The notes below the pieces were generated by a model, which saw only the letters and a list, made by a program, of their open reading frames with translations, was not told the DNA's origin and searched no databases. The position numbers and the translations under genes are program-made. Shown here in pieces: positions 9,468-19,614 of a DNA stretch of 64,000 bases. The stretch covers positions 549,501 through 613,500 of the forward strand of contig NZ_CP028843.1 in assembly GCF_003058325.1 (NCBI RefSeq), written 5' to 3'. The first letter of the stretch is position 1; the number at the start of each line of letters is the position of its first letter. This DNA is from Methylobacterium currus (GTDB lineage Bacteria > Pseudomonadota > Alphaproteobacteria > Rhizobiales > Beijerinckiaceae).

Positions 9468-12400
9468 TTGCAGATCCTGAAGCCCGTCGGCTACGTCCAC
9501 CTGCACGTCCACTCCTCCTACTCGCTGCTCGAGGGCGCGCTGAAGATCGGCGACCTCGTGAAGGCCGCGGGCGCCGACCGGCAGCCGGCGCTGGCGCTCA
9601 CCGACACCAACAACCTGTTCGGGGCGCTCGAATTCTCCGAGAAGGCGGCCGGCTCCGGCATCCAGCCGATCGCCGGGATCCAGCTGAGCGTCGCCTTCGA
9701 GCCGCCGGAGGCCGGGGCGAAGCTCAACGCCGCGCATCCGCACATCGTGCTGCTCGCCAAGGACGAGACCGGCTACGGCCACCTCCTGCGCCTGGCGAGC
9801 CGGGCCTATTTCGACAACGCCCTCGGCGAGGTGCCGCGGGTCTCCGTTCAGGCGCTCACCGAATGCGCGGGCGGCCTGATCGCGCTCACCGGCGGCATGG
9901 GCGGTCCCATCGATGCCGCCTTGCGCGCCGGCCGGGCCGAGCTGGCGCTGGCCCGGCTCGAGACCCTGAAGGCGGCCTTCGGCGAGGACCGCCTCTATGT
10001 CGAGCTGCAGCGCCACGGCCTGCCCGACGAGCGCGCCGTCGAGGGCGAGCTGATCCGCCTCGCCGATCGCCACGGCCTCTCGCTGGTGGCGACGAACGAG
10101 CCCTACTTCGCCAAGCCCGAGGATTACGAGGCGCACGACGCGCTGCTGGCCGTGGCGGAGGGCCGCCTCGTCTCCGACGACAAGCGCCGGCGCCTGACCC
10201 CGCGCCACGCCTTCAAGACCCGGGCCGAGATGGCCGACCTGTTCCGCGACCTGCCCGACGCGCTCCAGGCGACCGTCGAGATCGCGATGCGCTGCGCCTA
10301 CCGGGCGCGCACCCGCAAGCCCATCCTGCCGAGCTTCGGCGCGCCGAGCCTCACCACCCCGTCGCAGGGCACGCCGGAGGGCGCCGCCGTGCAGGCGCAG
10401 GTCGCTGCCGCGACGACGGCTGTGGCGCAGGCCATCGCCCCCGACGAGGCGGCCGAGCTGCGCCGTCAGGCGGAAGAAGGTCTGACCGAGCGCCTGCGCC
10501 AGCACGGCCCGGCGGAAGGCCTGACGGAGAAGGATTACCGCGACCGGCTCGAATACGAGATCCGCGTCATCACCAACATGAAGTTCCCGGGCTACTTCCT
10601 GATCGTCTCGGACTTCATCAAGTGGGCCAAGGAGCACGACATTCCGGTCGGGCCGGGCCGCGGCTCGGGCGCCGGCTCCCTCGTCGCGTGGTCGCTCCTC
10701 ATCACCGACCTCGACCCGATCCGCTTCGGCCTGCTGTTCGAGCGCTTCCTCAATCCCGAGCGCGTCTCGATGCCGGATTTCGACATCGATTTCTGCGTCG
10801 AGGGCCGCGAGCGGGTGATCCGCTACGTGCAGGAGCGCTACGGCGAGGGCCAGGTCGGGCAGATCATCACCTTCGGCACGCTGCTCGCCCGCGGCGTGCT
10901 GCGCGACGTCGGCCGGGTGCTGGAGATGCCCTACGGCCAGGTCGACAAGCTGACGAAGCTGGTGCCGCAGAACCCGGCCAACCCCGTGACCCTGGCCCAG
11001 GCGATCGAGGGCGAGCCGAAGCTCCAGAGCGCGATCGAGGAGGAGCCGGTCGTCGCCCGCCTGATGAGCATCGCCAGGAAGCTCGAAGGCCTGCACCGCC
11101 ACGCCTCGACCCACGCCGCCGGCGTGGTGATCGGCGACCGGCCGCTCGAAGAGCTGGTGCCGCTCTACCGCGATCCGAAGACCGGGATGCGGGTGACCCA
11201 GTTCAACATGAAGTGGGTCGAGCAGGCAGGGCTGGTGAAGTTCGACTTCCTCGGCCTCAAGACCCTGACGGTCCTGCGCGCCGCGACCGACCTGCTGAAG
11301 CTGCGCGGCATCGAGGTCGACCTACCCTCGCTGCCGATCGATAACCAGCTCACCTACGAGCGCCTGCGCAAGGGCGAGACGGTCGGCGTGTTCCAGGTGG
11401 AATCGGCCGGCATGCGCAAGGCGCTGGTCGAGATGTGCGCCGACCGCTTCGAGGACATCATCGCCCTGGTGGCGCTCTACCGCCCGGGCCCGATGGCCAA
11501 CATCCCGGTCTATTGCGAGCGCAAGCTCGGCCGCGACGCCGGCAACGAGAAGAACTGGTACCCGCACGAAAAGCTGGAGCCGATCCTCGCCGAGACCTTC
11601 GGCATCATCGTCTACCAGGAACAGGTGATGGAGGTGGCCAAGGTCCTGGCCGGCTACTCGCTCGGCGACGCCGATCTCCTGCGCCGCGCCATGGGCAAGA
11701 AGATCAAGGCGGAGATGGACGCCCAGCGCGACCGCTTCGTGAAGGGTGCGGTCGAGCGCGGCCTCGACAAGGGCAAGGCCAACGAGATCTTCGACCTGTT
11801 GGCCAAGTTCGCCGATTACGGCTTCAACAAGTCGCACGCCGCGGCCTACGCGCTGATCACCTACCAGACAGCCTACCTGAAGGCGAATTACCCGGTCGAG
11901 TTCCTGGCCGCCTCGATGTCGCTCGACATCGACAACACCGACAAGCTCGCCGAACTGCGCCAGGACGCGCAGCGCCTGAACATCAAGGTCGAGCCGCCGA
12001 ACGTGAACCGCTCCGGCGTCACCTTCGAGGTGCATGACGGCGCGATCCGCTACGCGCTCGCCGCCATCAAGGGCGTCGGCCGCTCCGCCGTCGAGGCGAT
12101 CGTGCAGGCCCGCGGCGAGACGCCGTTCCGCGACCTCGGCGACTTCGCCCGGCGCCTCAACCCGAAGCTCGTCAACAAGCGCACCCTGGAGAGCCTGGTG
12201 GCGGCCGGCGCCCTCGACGCGATCGAGCCCGACCGGGCCAAGGCCTTCGCCGCCGTCGAGCCGATGATGCGGCTCGCCCAGGGCGCGGCCGAGGCCGAGA
12301 CCGTCGGCATGGTGGACATGTTCGGCGGCGTCGCGGCGGCCGAGGTGTCGTTGCGCATCCCCGCCCACGAGCCCTGGCCGATGGCCGACCGGCTCAAGCG

Positions 12401-13004
12401 CGAATACGACGCGGTCGGCTTCTTCCTCTCGGGCCACCCCCTCGACGAGTACGGCGACCTCCTGACGAAGCTCCGGGTCCAGACCTGGGCCGAGTTCTGC
12501 CGCTCGGTCCGCGCCGGCACCTCCACGGTCGGCCGGGTCGCGGCGAGCGTGCTCGACCGCTCCGAGCGGCGCACCAAGACCGGCAACAAGCTCGGCATCG
12601 TGACCCTCTCCGACCAGACCGGCCATTTCGAGGCGATCATCTTCTCGGAAGGGCTCCAGCACTACCGCGACATGCTGGAGCCCGGCGCCGCCCTTGTGCT
12701 CCAGCTCCAGGCCAGCACCGAGGGCGAGGACGTGCGCGCCCGCATCCAGACCTGCGAACCCCTCGACCAGGCCGCTTCCCGCCACCAGAAGGGCATGCGG
12801 ATCTACCTGCGCGACGAGCGCCCGATCTCCAGCGTGCAGCAGCGGTTGCAGGTGCGCGGGGAGGGGGAGGTGTCGTTGATCCTGATCCTCGACGGGGGTG
12901 AGCGGGAGGTCGAGGTGAAGCTCGGGGGCAAGTACCAGGCGACGCCGCAGATCGCGGGGGCGCTCCGGGCGGTGCCCGGGGTGGTGCAGGTGGAGGTGAG
13001 TTGA
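9468..13004 (+). CDS. dnaE: DNA polymerase III alpha subunit
   Basis: Replicative polymerase catalytic subunit, 1178 residues. The PHP domain opens with VHLHVHSSYSLLEG (residues 10-23). The polymerase core shows GPGRGSGAGSLVAWS and MPDFDIDFC, whose Asp437 and Asp439 correspond to catalytic aspartates; later come the fingers, the tandem HhH (IKGVGRSAVEAI) and an OB domain (VGRVAASVL) near the C-terminus. TTG 9468 is used, with GAGGAG 10-15 bases upstream. This is the DnaE1 form by length and motifs, not the error-prone DnaE2. Monocistronic here, ending at a strong palindrome. Confidence 0.97.
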   Translation: MQILKPVGYVHLHVHSSYSLLEGALKIGDLVKAAGADRQPALALTDTNNLFGALEFSEKAAGSGIQPIAGIQLSVAFEPPEAGAKLNAAHPHIVLLAKDETGYGHLLRLASRAYFDNALGEVPRVSVQALTECAGGLIALTGGMGGPIDAALRAGRAELALARLETLKAAFGEDRLYVELQRHGLPDERAVEGELIRLADRHGLSLVATNEPYFAKPEDYEAHDALLAVAEGRLVSDDKRRRLTPRHAFKTRAEMADLFRDLPDALQATVEIAMRCAYRARTRKPILPSFGAPSLTTPSQGTPEGAAVQAQVAAATTAVAQAIAPDEAAELRRQAEEGLTERLRQHGPAEGLTEKDYRDRLEYEIRVITNMKFPGYFLIVSDFIKWAKEHDIPVGPGRGSGAGSLVAWSLLITDLDPIRFGLLFERFLNPERVSMPDFDIDFCVEGRERVIRYVQERYGEGQVGQIITFGTLLARGVLRDVGRVLEMPYGQVDKLTKLVPQNPANPVTLAQAIEGEPKLQSAIEEEPVVARLMSIARKLEGLHRHASTHAAGVVIGDRPLEELVPLYRDPKTGMRVTQFNMKWVEQAGLVKFDFLGLKTLTVLRAATDLLKLRGIEVDLPSLPIDNQLTYERLRKGETVGVFQVESAGMRKALVEMCADRFEDIIALVALYRPGPMANIPVYCERKLGRDAGNEKNWYPHEKLEPILAETFGIIVYQEQVMEVAKVLAGYSLGDADLLRRAMGKKIKAEMDAQRDRFVKGAVERGLDKGKANEIFDLLAKFADYGFNKSHAAAYALITYQTAYLKANYPVEFLAASMSLDIDNTDKLAELRQDAQRLNIKVEPPNVNRSGVTFEVHDGAIRYALAAIKGVGRSAVEAIVQARGETPFRDLGDFARRLNPKLVNKRTLESLVAAGALDAIEPDRAKAFAAVEPMMRLAQGAAEAETVGMVDMFGGVAAAEVSLRIPAHEPWPMADRLKREYDAVGFFLSGHPLDEYGDLLTKLRVQTWAEFCRSVRAGTSTVGRVAASVLDRSERRTKTGNKLGIVTLSDQTGHFEAIIFSEGLQHYRDMLEPGAALVLQLQASTEGEDVRARIQTCEPLDQAASRHQKGMRIYLRDERPISSVQQRLQVRGEGEVSLILILDGGEREVEVKLGGKYQATPQIAGALRAVPGVVQVEVS

Positions 13005-13012
13005 GGGGAGGG

Positions 13013-13032
13013 CGCCCCGGGATCCCGGGGCG
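13013..13032. terminator. Perfect 20-bp palindrome after dnaE
   Basis: CGCCCCGGGA/TCCCGGGGCG begins eight bases after the dnaE stop. It is a candidate terminator, but no T-tract follows, so it may only be an mRNA 3'-end stabiliser. Confidence 0.45.
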
Positions 13033-13384
13033 GCCCATCAGCCGCGGCGATGCTCTGCCTCCTCACCTTCGCGCCCGGCCGGCGGACCAGCGGCCTGACG
13101 CGCGATGGCGGAACTCGCGACGGCGGCCATCACGCTCCCGTCGATCCATCGCCGCGGGGCGTCCGGCGCGCCGGACGCGACGCGAGGCGCTGCGGCCGCT
13201 CCGGGCCCCGTGGCGCTGTGTCTCCGGACCACGTGTCCGGTTCTCCCGCTCACGACGGCCGGACGCTGCACCGCAGTGGAGGCCCTGACCGCAAGGTGCG
13301 ACGGTGCGATTCGACTGTTAAATTTTGAGAGTGTTGCCGTTAATTTATGATGATATTTTCAATTTTTGAATCGGGGGTGCGCCG
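13033..13384. other. Intergenic region passing from GC-rich to AT-rich
   Basis: No gene is supported. Overlapping frames at 13050-13350 have biased shadow-like translations. From about 13310 the composition turns sharply AT-rich (TTAATTTATGATGATATTTT), marking the left edge of a compositional island. Confidence 0.4.
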
Positions 13385-13624
13385 ATGCCACCGGAATACA
13401 AGACATGGCCTGAAATCGAAAGCATGGTCATTGCGCATATTCGCGAGCAGCCTATAGGTAAAAAATTGATCAAGTTTGAGCTTTTATACGAAAGCGCCGG
13501 CTCAGAACCGCTTGGATTTGACGTAGAAACAATAAATATGTCAGGCACGGAACATGCCGTCCTCGCGAAATATATCGCACTTTTCATTGAAAATCTTGAG
13601 AAGTCATATCATATATTGCCATAG
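13385..13624 (+). CDS. Small AT-rich hypothetical protein (79 aa)
   Basis: ATG 13385 follows a GGGGGTG ribosome site. The protein (MPPEYKTWPEIESMVIAHIR...) is acidic, mixed alpha/beta and balanced in composition, ending SYHILP. Codon use differs sharply from every neighbour (AAA, AAT, ATA and TTA-type codons), which points to recent transfer. It may be a small cytoplasmic protein of the immunity or inhibitor sort, but no family match is recognised and this is a guess. AT-rich sequence surrounds it on both sides. Confidence 0.6.
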   Translation: MPPEYKTWPEIESMVIAHIREQPIGKKLIKFELLYESAGSEPLGFDVETINMSGTEHAVLAKYIALFIENLEKSYHILP

Positions 13625-13846
13625 TCTATAAATAGAAATCAAAAGAGATCGGGCCGATGTTCGGCCTGCGGTTTCCGGGCACCGCCACGTGATCGCTGCT
13701 GCGGCTGTGCCGCATGGTCCGCGATGAACCGACATCCATGTCGTCGGACAAGGCGCCAGCTCGGGTGGCGCCTCGACGAGACGGTCATGACACGTCTCGG
13801 CTCGGCATCAGGCTCGGCGTTCGATGGTGGTCGAGGTCCTGCCGGC

Positions 13847-15505
13847 TCAAGCGGCAGACCGCAGGGCGCCCAGCCGCGCCTTCTCCGCCGCGATGTGGTG
13901 AGCCAGACGCGTGGCGAGCGTGACCACCGTCAGGGTCGGGCTCGCCTGGCCCGAGCGCGGCAGGACGGCGGCGCTGGCGACGTACAGGTTGGGCGTGTCG
14001 AACACCCGCAGGTTGCGGTCGACGACGCCGCGTTCCGGCGTGTCGGCCATCCGGGCGGTGCCGATCTGGTGCGTGCCGTGGCCGAACAACCGCATCACGG
14101 CCTCGACGTTCTGCTCCGCCGGTTGACGGTAGTCGAGACGGCCGAATCCGGTTCGGGCGAGCCAGCCCGCGAACAGGTCGTGGGCCCGCACCACCGCGCG
14201 GGCGTCGTTCTCGTGCACCCGGTAATCGATGTGCAGCCGCGGCAGCCCGGTCGCGTCGATCCGGTCGTCGAGCCGCACGCGGCTTTCGGCCCAGGGCGAC
14301 TGCTCGGAATGGTAGGACAGGCCGTAGCGCCAGCCGGGATTGCGCACGAACAAGCCGGGCAGCCGCGTCGCGGCACCGTAGCGCTGCCAGACCACCCGCG
14401 CGCCCGCGACCACCGCCGCCGGCAGATCGCGGCCGACATTGCGCAGATGCGGCCATCGCGCGACGGCCTTCGGCACGTGCCGCACCCGCAGGGCTTCCGG
14501 CAGCAAGGCGCGGCCGACGGGATCGAAGGACAGGACCAGGAAGGCCAGCGACAGGAGCGCGTTGCCGTGGCCGGCATCGGCCATTCTCGGGATGACCGGC
14601 CAGAACGCCACGTTGAGGAGGTTGTGCTCGGCCTGCAGGGCCGGGCTCGGCACGAAGCGACGGCGCACGTACCAGCCCTGGTCGTCGCGCGCGAAGGCGA
14701 AGGCGGTGTCGAGGGCTTCCGACGCGAAGGTGATGTCGGCGATCTCGCCGATCACGTGGCCCATGTAGTGGCGCCCGAGCGGCCCGTCGGGCCCACCGAA
14801 CATCTGTGGCCGGCGCCGCTGCAGGCTGAGCAGGAGGCGCGTGGTCTCGAGGCCGCCGGCCGCCACCACGAGCCGCGTGACCGGCACCGTCCTGCGCTCG
14901 CCGGAGGGCCGCACCACCACCACCGCGCGGGCCGCGCCGCCCTCGTCGAACAGCACGTCGACTACGGTCGCGTGCAGCCGGATGTCGATGTCCGGGTCGG
15001 CGGCGAGGGTGTCGGCGTGGGACACCTGCACCCGGGGCCGTCCGCTCCAGCGCTCGAGGCTCTCGAACGTGAAGGCGTCGTCGTTGGCGCGGATGCCGGG
15101 GAGGGGGGCCTCGAAGACCGGCTCGCCGCAGGAGACGACGCGGCAGGCGGTCGGCAGGAAGGGGGCGAGATCCGCGAGGGTGATCGGCCAGTCGGGCATG
15201 CCGGGCCGAGGGCGGAAGTCGACGGGATCGAAGGGCAGGCAACGCCCGCCCCACAGGTTCGAGGTGCCGCCGAAGCGGCGCGCCACGGCAATGGTCATGT
15301 CGTCGTGGCGGGCCGGATCCGCGAGCTCGGCCCCGGACAGGTCTTGGATGGGCCGCTCGGCTTGCAGCCCGCCCGATTCCAGCACCAGGGCGGAAAGGCC
15401 GAGCCGCCGCAACTCCAGGGCGAGAGACAGGCCGGCCGGTCCAGACCCGATGATACAGACGTCGTGACGCGACTGCTCCAGTCCTTCACAATGATCGATA
15501 ATCAT
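13847..15505 (-). CDS. GMC-family FAD-dependent oxidoreductase
   Basis: A 552-residue flavoprotein. ATG 15505 (GGAG ten bases upstream) is preferred over a start 18 codons earlier. Residues 15-45 form the Rossmann FAD site (VCIIGSGPAGLSLALELRRL). FGGTSNLWGGRCLPFDPVDF and the C-terminal HGTHQIGTARM and NLYVASAAVLPRSGQASPTLT are GMC signatures; the His of HGTHQIG and the Asn-equivalent region form the active site. Members oxidise alcohols or sugars, but substrate cannot be assigned. AT-rich DNA upstream and downstream suggests the gene came in with an island. Confidence 0.8.
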   Translation of the reverse strand: MIIDHCEGLEQSRHDVCIIGSGPAGLSLALELRRLGLSALVLESGGLQAERPIQDLSGAELADPARHDDMTIAVARRFGGTSNLWGGRCLPFDPVDFRPRPGMPDWPITLADLAPFLPTACRVVSCGEPVFEAPLPGIRANDDAFTFESLERWSGRPRVQVSHADTLAADPDIDIRLHATVVDVLFDEGGAARAVVVVRPSGERRTVPVTRLVVAAGGLETTRLLLSLQRRRPQMFGGPDGPLGRHYMGHVIGEIADITFASEALDTAFAFARDDQGWYVRRRFVPSPALQAEHNLLNVAFWPVIPRMADAGHGNALLSLAFLVLSFDPVGRALLPEALRVRHVPKAVARWPHLRNVGRDLPAAVVAGARVVWQRYGAATRLPGLFVRNPGWRYGLSYHSEQSPWAESRVRLDDRIDATGLPRLHIDYRVHENDARAVVRAHDLFAGWLARTGFGRLDYRQPAEQNVEAVMRLFGHGTHQIGTARMADTPERGVVDRNLRVFDTPNLYVASAAVLPRSGQASPTLTVVTLATRLAHHIAAEKARLGALRSAA

Positions 15506-16171
15506 GACCGCTGCTCCGGCAATGATGAGTGTGTCGCCATCCAGCGGACAGCTAGACAAAGAAAACGATTTTGAAATTTCATCAAATTCAGATTTGGTGA
15601 AACTTAGCTATGTTAGGAATCTTTTGGCGCGGAAGAAGACAGCAAATACCACTTTAGTTCAGAGATTCATCCTAATTTGGTAATTGATTTAAAATGTGCA
15701 TATCTAATTTGTTGTATTTTTTTTAGTTGAAAAGCGGTTCTCCATCACGGGAAGACTGATAAGTCGAAGCTGGATGAGATGTTCCGGAGCCTCGTGGGCC
15801 CGGAGGATCCCGTGCTCGGCCGGGGCGTCGCGTTCGCAGGGATCGCTTCGTCTTTTTCCAGGCGGGCCGGCGGCAGGACGGTCCACGGCATCTGCCGGAC
15901 GATGACGGTATCCCGGTCCGAGGAGGCGAGGCCGACCGAGACGATCATGCGGCGCATTCCGGATCCGCGAACGGGATTTGCGGCGTGGGAGCGACCATCT
16001 GCGGACGTTCGCGATCCACTCGGAGCGGTCATGCGCCCGCGGCAGGTCCCTCCATGATCGAGAAGAAACCTCTGTCGGTCATTGCATGATGAACGCAATG
16101 ATTCCGCTGCTTCCTGGTCGAGGCAGCCGGATTCGACTATCGGTCTCCTACGGCCGATGAGGCGACAGAAC
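15506..16171. other. AT-rich island and gene-poor spacer
   Basis: Bases about 15555-15740 are strongly AT-rich with long T and A runs (for example GTATTTTTTTTAG), unlike the rest of the window. This is probably the GMC gene's promoter region and a good candidate target for xenogeneic silencers of the MucR/Ros type. Beyond 15780 the sequence is GC-rich; opposing frames (15745-16098 minus, 15779-16057 plus) show no family or convincing ribosome site. Confidence 0.5.
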
Positions 16172-17320
16172 CTAGCTCACCTCTCTCAACCCCAACCACC
16201 CCGCCAAAACCCCCAGCTCCCCCTCCAACCCCTGTCGCGCACCCTCCGGCGCCCCCTTCTCCCAATGCACCGCATGCACGACAAGCCGCGACCCCGCCCG
16301 GTCCGCCTTGAGGTCCACCCGCCCCACCAGTTCCTCCCCCAGCAGGAACGGCAGCACGTAATAGCCATGCTGCCGCTTGGCCGCCGGGGTGTAGATCTCG
16401 ATACGATAGCGGAAGCCGAACAGGCGCTCGGTGCGGGCGCGCTCCCACACCAGGGGGTCGAAGGGCGCGAGCAGCGCCCGGGCGTTGACGCGGCGGGGGG
16501 ACTTCGCGTCGCGGTGGAGGTAGGCGGGGGGCCAGCCGGGCACGTCCGCCGGGAGCAGGGTGCCGTCCTCGACGAGCCGCGCGATGGCCACCGCGGCATC
16601 GGACGCGTCGAGGCGGAAATAGTCGCGCAGTTCCGCGACTGTCGCGATCCCGAGCGCCCGGGCGGAGAGGGCGACGAGCTGGGCTTGCGCCTCCGCCTCC
16701 GGCACGTCCGGAAGGTTCAGGATGTCCGGCGGGATCACCCGCTCGGTGAGGTCGTAGACGCGCTCGAAGCTGCGCCGTCTCGTCGCGGTGGTGACGTGGC
16801 CGGCGTAGAACAGCCATTCGAGCATCCGCTTGGGCTCGCTCCACTCCCACCAGCCGGCCCGGCCGGTCTGGACGTCGGAGGCCGCCAGCGGGCCCTCGTC
16901 GCGCAGGCGCGCGAGCAACGCCATCGCCTCCGCCCGACGCTCGCCGGCAAAGACCCGCATCCCGGTATAGCCGGCCTGGCCCTGGTCGGCCCGGGCCATG
17001 CGCCAGCGCAGCAGCGGGTGGAGGGAGAGCGGCAGCAGCGAGCACTCATGCGCCCAGTACTCGAACAGCCGCCGGTCGCGCCGCGGGCCCCAGGCCCTCC
17101 GGTCGAGGAGGGTCGTGTCGTAGGCGCCGAGCCGCGAGAAGGCCGGCAGGTAGTGGGCCCGCACCAGGACGTTGACGCTGTCGATCTGATGCAGGCCGAG
17201 CCGGTCGATCGTGCCGGCGAGGTGGCGGTGCCCCGCCAAGGCCGGCCGTGCGGCATGGAACCCTTGAGCCGCCAGGGCGACCCGGCGAGCTTCGAGAGGC
17301 GTCAGCCGCACGATCCCCAC
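16172..17320 (-). CDS. YcaQ/AlkZ-like winged-helix DNA glycosylase
   Basis: A 382-residue HTH_42-superfamily protein. Members excise alkylated bases or unhook interstrand crosslinks. The catalytic Q-phi-D motif of the YcaQ branch is present as HQIDSVNVLVRAHYLPAFSR (Gln45, Asp47). It also has WAHECSLLPLSLHPLLRWRM and the C-terminal FRYRIEIYTPAAKRQHGYYV, typical of the family. GTG 17320 lies four bases after the ilvD stop, so the gene is probably co-transcribed with ilvD. The QID form, as opposed to QxQ, suggests the YcaQ-type crosslink/alkyl glycosylase activity. Confidence 0.83.
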   Translation of the reverse strand: MGIVRLTPLEARRVALAAQGFHAARPALAGHRHLAGTIDRLGLHQIDSVNVLVRAHYLPAFSRLGAYDTTLLDRRAWGPRRDRRLFEYWAHECSLLPLSLHPLLRWRMARADQGQAGYTGMRVFAGERRAEAMALLARLRDEGPLAASDVQTGRAGWWEWSEPKRMLEWLFYAGHVTTATRRRSFERVYDLTERVIPPDILNLPDVPEAEAQAQLVALSARALGIATVAELRDYFRLDASDAAVAIARLVEDGTLLPADVPGWPPAYLHRDAKSPRRVNARALLAPFDPLVWERARTERLFGFRYRIEIYTPAAKRQHGYYVLPFLLGEELVGRVDLKADRAGSRLVVHAVHWEKGAPEGARQGLEGELGVLAGWLGLREVS

Positions 17321-17324
17321 GGGG

Positions 17325-19154
17325 TCAGATCTTCCGTACGGCCCCGTGGGCGGCGCTGGTGGTCATGCTGGCGAAGGCCCGGAGCGCCGCGCTCACCCGG
17401 CGCTTCCGCGGTACGGCAGGCTGCCAGCCCTTGGCCGTTTGAGCGGCGCGACGGCTTTCGATCTCGGCCGGATCGACCGCGAGGTGGATGCGCCGGTTCG
17501 GGATGTCGATCTCGATCCGGTCGCCCTGCTCGACGAGGCCGATGAGCCCGCCCTCGGCGGCTTCCGGCGAGACGTGGCCGATCGAGAGGCCCGAGGAGCC
17601 GCCCGAGAAGCGCCCGTCGGTGACGAGGGCGCAGGCCTTCCCCAGCCCCTTCGACTTCAGGTAGCTCGTCGGATAGAGCATCTCCTGCATGCCGGGGCCG
17701 CCGCGGGGGCCCTCGTAGCGGATCAGCACCACCTCGCCGGCCTGGACCTTGCCGCCGAGAATCCCCTCGACCGCCGCGTCCTGGCTCTCGAAGACGTGGG
17801 CCGGGCCGGAGAAGGTGAGGATGCTGGCATCGACGCCGGCGGTCTTCACGATGCAGCCGTCCTCGGCGAGGTTGCCGTAGAGCACCGCGAGGCCGCCATC
17901 CTGCGAGTAGGCGTGGGCGGCATCGCGCACCACGCCCGCCTCCCGGTCGAGGTCGAGCTCGTCGAAGCGCGAGGCTTGGGAGAACGCGACCTGGGTCGGC
18001 ACGCCGCCGGGCGCCGCGCGATAGAACTCGCGCACGCTCTCGCTGCCGGTCTGGCGCACATCCCAGCGCGCCAGGGCGTCCTTGAGCGTGCCGGCGGCGA
18101 CGTTGCCGACGGACGTGTCGATGAGCCCCGCCCGGTCGAGCTCGCCGAGGATCGCCATGATGCCGCCGGCGCGGTGCACGTCCTCCATGTGGACGTTGGC
18201 GACGGCCGGCGCGACTTTGCACAGGACCGGCACCCGGCGCGACAGCCGGTCGATATCGGCCATGGTGAAGGGCACCTCGCCCTCGTAGGCGGCGGCGAGC
18301 AGGTGCAGCACCGTGTTGGTCGAGCCGCCCATGGCGATGTCGAGGGTCATGGCGTTCTCGAACGCCGTCATCGAGGCGATCGCGCGGGGCAGCACCGAGG
18401 CGTCGTCCTGCTCGTAGTGGCGCTTCGCGAGGTCGACGATCAGGTGGCCGGCCTCGACGAAGAGGCGCTTGCGGTCGGCGTGCGTCGCCAGCACCGAGCC
18501 GTTGCCGGGCAGCGACAGGCCCAACGCCTCGGTGAGGCAGTTCATCGAGTTGGCGGTGAACATGCCCGAGCACGAGCCGCAGGTCGGGCAGGCCGAGCGC
18601 TCGATCACCTGCACGTCCGCGTCGGTGACGCGGTCGTCGGCGGCGGCGATCATCGCGTCGACGAGGTCGACCTTCTTGATCCCGGTCGAGAGATGGACCT
18701 TGCCGGCCTCCATCGGCCCGCCGGAGACGAAGACCACCGGGATGTTGAGGCGGAGCGCCGCCATCAGCATGCCGGGAGTGATCTTGTCGCAATTCGAGAT
18801 GCACACCATGGCGTCGGCGCAATGCGCGTTGACCATGTACTCGACCGAATCGGCGATCAGGTCGCGGGACGGCAGCGAGTAGAGCATGCCATCATGGCCC
18901 ATCGCGATGCCGTCATCGACCGCGATGGTGTTGAACTCCTTGGCGACGCCGCCCGCCGCCTCGATCTCCCGCGCGACGAGCTGGCCGAGGTCTTTCAGGT
19001 GGACGTGGCCGGGCACGAATTGCGTGAACGAGTTCACCACCGCGATGATCGGCTTGCCGAAATCGGCGTCCTTCATGCCGGTGGCGCGCCACAGGCCGCG
19101 GGCGCCGGCCATGTTGCGGCCGTGGGTGGTGGTGCGGGAGCGATAGGCGGGCAT
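17325..19154 (-). CDS. ilvD: Dihydroxy-acid dehydratase
   Basis: Fe-S dehydratase converting 2,3-dihydroxy acids to 2-keto acids in valine, leucine and isoleucine synthesis. 609 residues from ATG 19154 (GAAGAG upstream), beginning [20 protein letters not shown]. Cluster ligands lie in NCDKITPGM and [16 protein letters not shown]; the C-terminal [21 protein letters not shown] motif is present. It ends with [13 protein letters not shown], as in typical IlvD. The YcaQ-like gene follows after four bases. Confidence 0.97.
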   Translation of the reverse strand: MPAYRSRTTTHGRNMAGARGLWRATGMKDADFGKPIIAVVNSFTQFVPGHVHLKDLGQLVAREIEAAGGVAKEFNTIAVDDGIAMGHDGMLYSLPSRDLIADSVEYMVNAHCADAMVCISNCDKITPGMLMAALRLNIPVVFVSGGPMEAGKVHLSTGIKKVDLVDAMIAAADDRVTDADVQVIERSACPTCGSCSGMFTANSMNCLTEALGLSLPGNGSVLATHADRKRLFVEAGHLIVDLAKRHYEQDDASVLPRAIASMTAFENAMTLDIAMGGSTNTVLHLLAAAYEGEVPFTMADIDRLSRRVPVLCKVAPAVANVHMEDVHRAGGIMAILGELDRAGLIDTSVGNVAAGTLKDALARWDVRQTGSESVREFYRAAPGGVPTQVAFSQASRFDELDLDREAGVVRDAAHAYSQDGGLAVLYGNLAEDGCIVKTAGVDASILTFSGPAHVFESQDAAVEGILGGKVQAGEVVLIRYEGPRGGPGMQEMLYPTSYLKSKGLGKACALVTDGRFSGGSSGLSIGHVSPEAAEGGLIGLVEQGDRIEIDIPNRRIHLAVDPAEIESRRAAQTAKGWQPAVPRKRRVSAALRAFASMTTSAAHGAVRKI

Positions 19155-19262
19155 TGGAACTCTTCGAAAGGCTGCCACGGCGTCATGCCGCCGCGACCCT
19201 GCCCGCCGCAAGTCCCCTGAATGCAGGACGCCCCCCGATGCAGGGCTGGCCTGCGGCCGCCG

Positions 19263-19535
19263 CTACTTCGAGCAGCCGATGCAGATGCCCTTCATGATCT
19301 GGTCCTCGCGCTTCTCCTCCTGGCGGTTGCGCGGGGTGACGGTGCCGGTCGCGTCCGGTCCGAGGGCGCCTGGCTTCGGCACGGTCTGTCCGGTCCCGGT
19401 GGTGTTGGGCGCCCGGATCGTCGAGGCCGGACCGCCGCCGGTGCCGGTCTCGCTCACCGAATCTAGCGCGAGGGCGGGGAGGGGGGCGAGGAGCCCGAGG
19501 GCGAGGAGGGAAGCGAGGAGGGGGCGGGCGGGCAT
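19263..19535 (-). CDS. Small secreted protein with C-terminal CxxC
   Basis: A 90-residue protein from ATG 19535, with AAGGACG upstream. Residues 1-23 are a signal peptide (MPARPLLASLLALGLLAPLP, then ALA). A low-complexity Gly/Thr/Pro linker follows. The last residues, EDQIMKGICIGCSK, carry a C-I-G-C pair, possibly a metal or redox site, or a thiol anchor. No family name is known to me. It stands alone between ilvD and the amidohydrolase, with no overlap to either. Confidence 0.65.
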   Translation of the reverse strand: MPARPLLASLLALGLLAPLPALALDSVSETGTGGGPASTIRAPNTTGTGQTVPKPGALGPDATGTVTPRNRQEEKREDQIMKGICIGCSK

Positions 19536-19614
19536 GGGGGTCGTCCTTCGCGACGCGGTGAAGCTTTCGTCCGGAGTCGACGCGGCGCGGCCGGCGAAGT
19601 TCCCTGAGCCCTGC

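Noticed and set aside
9147..11114. Long minus-strand frame opposite dnaE
   Set aside because: Shadow of dnaE; no motifs.
15745..16098. Opposing frames that could be a gene
   Set aside because: No ribosome site, no family, and both strands equally open.
17346..19220. 624-codon plus-strand frame opposite ilvD
   Set aside because: Shadow; ilvD motifs are unambiguous.
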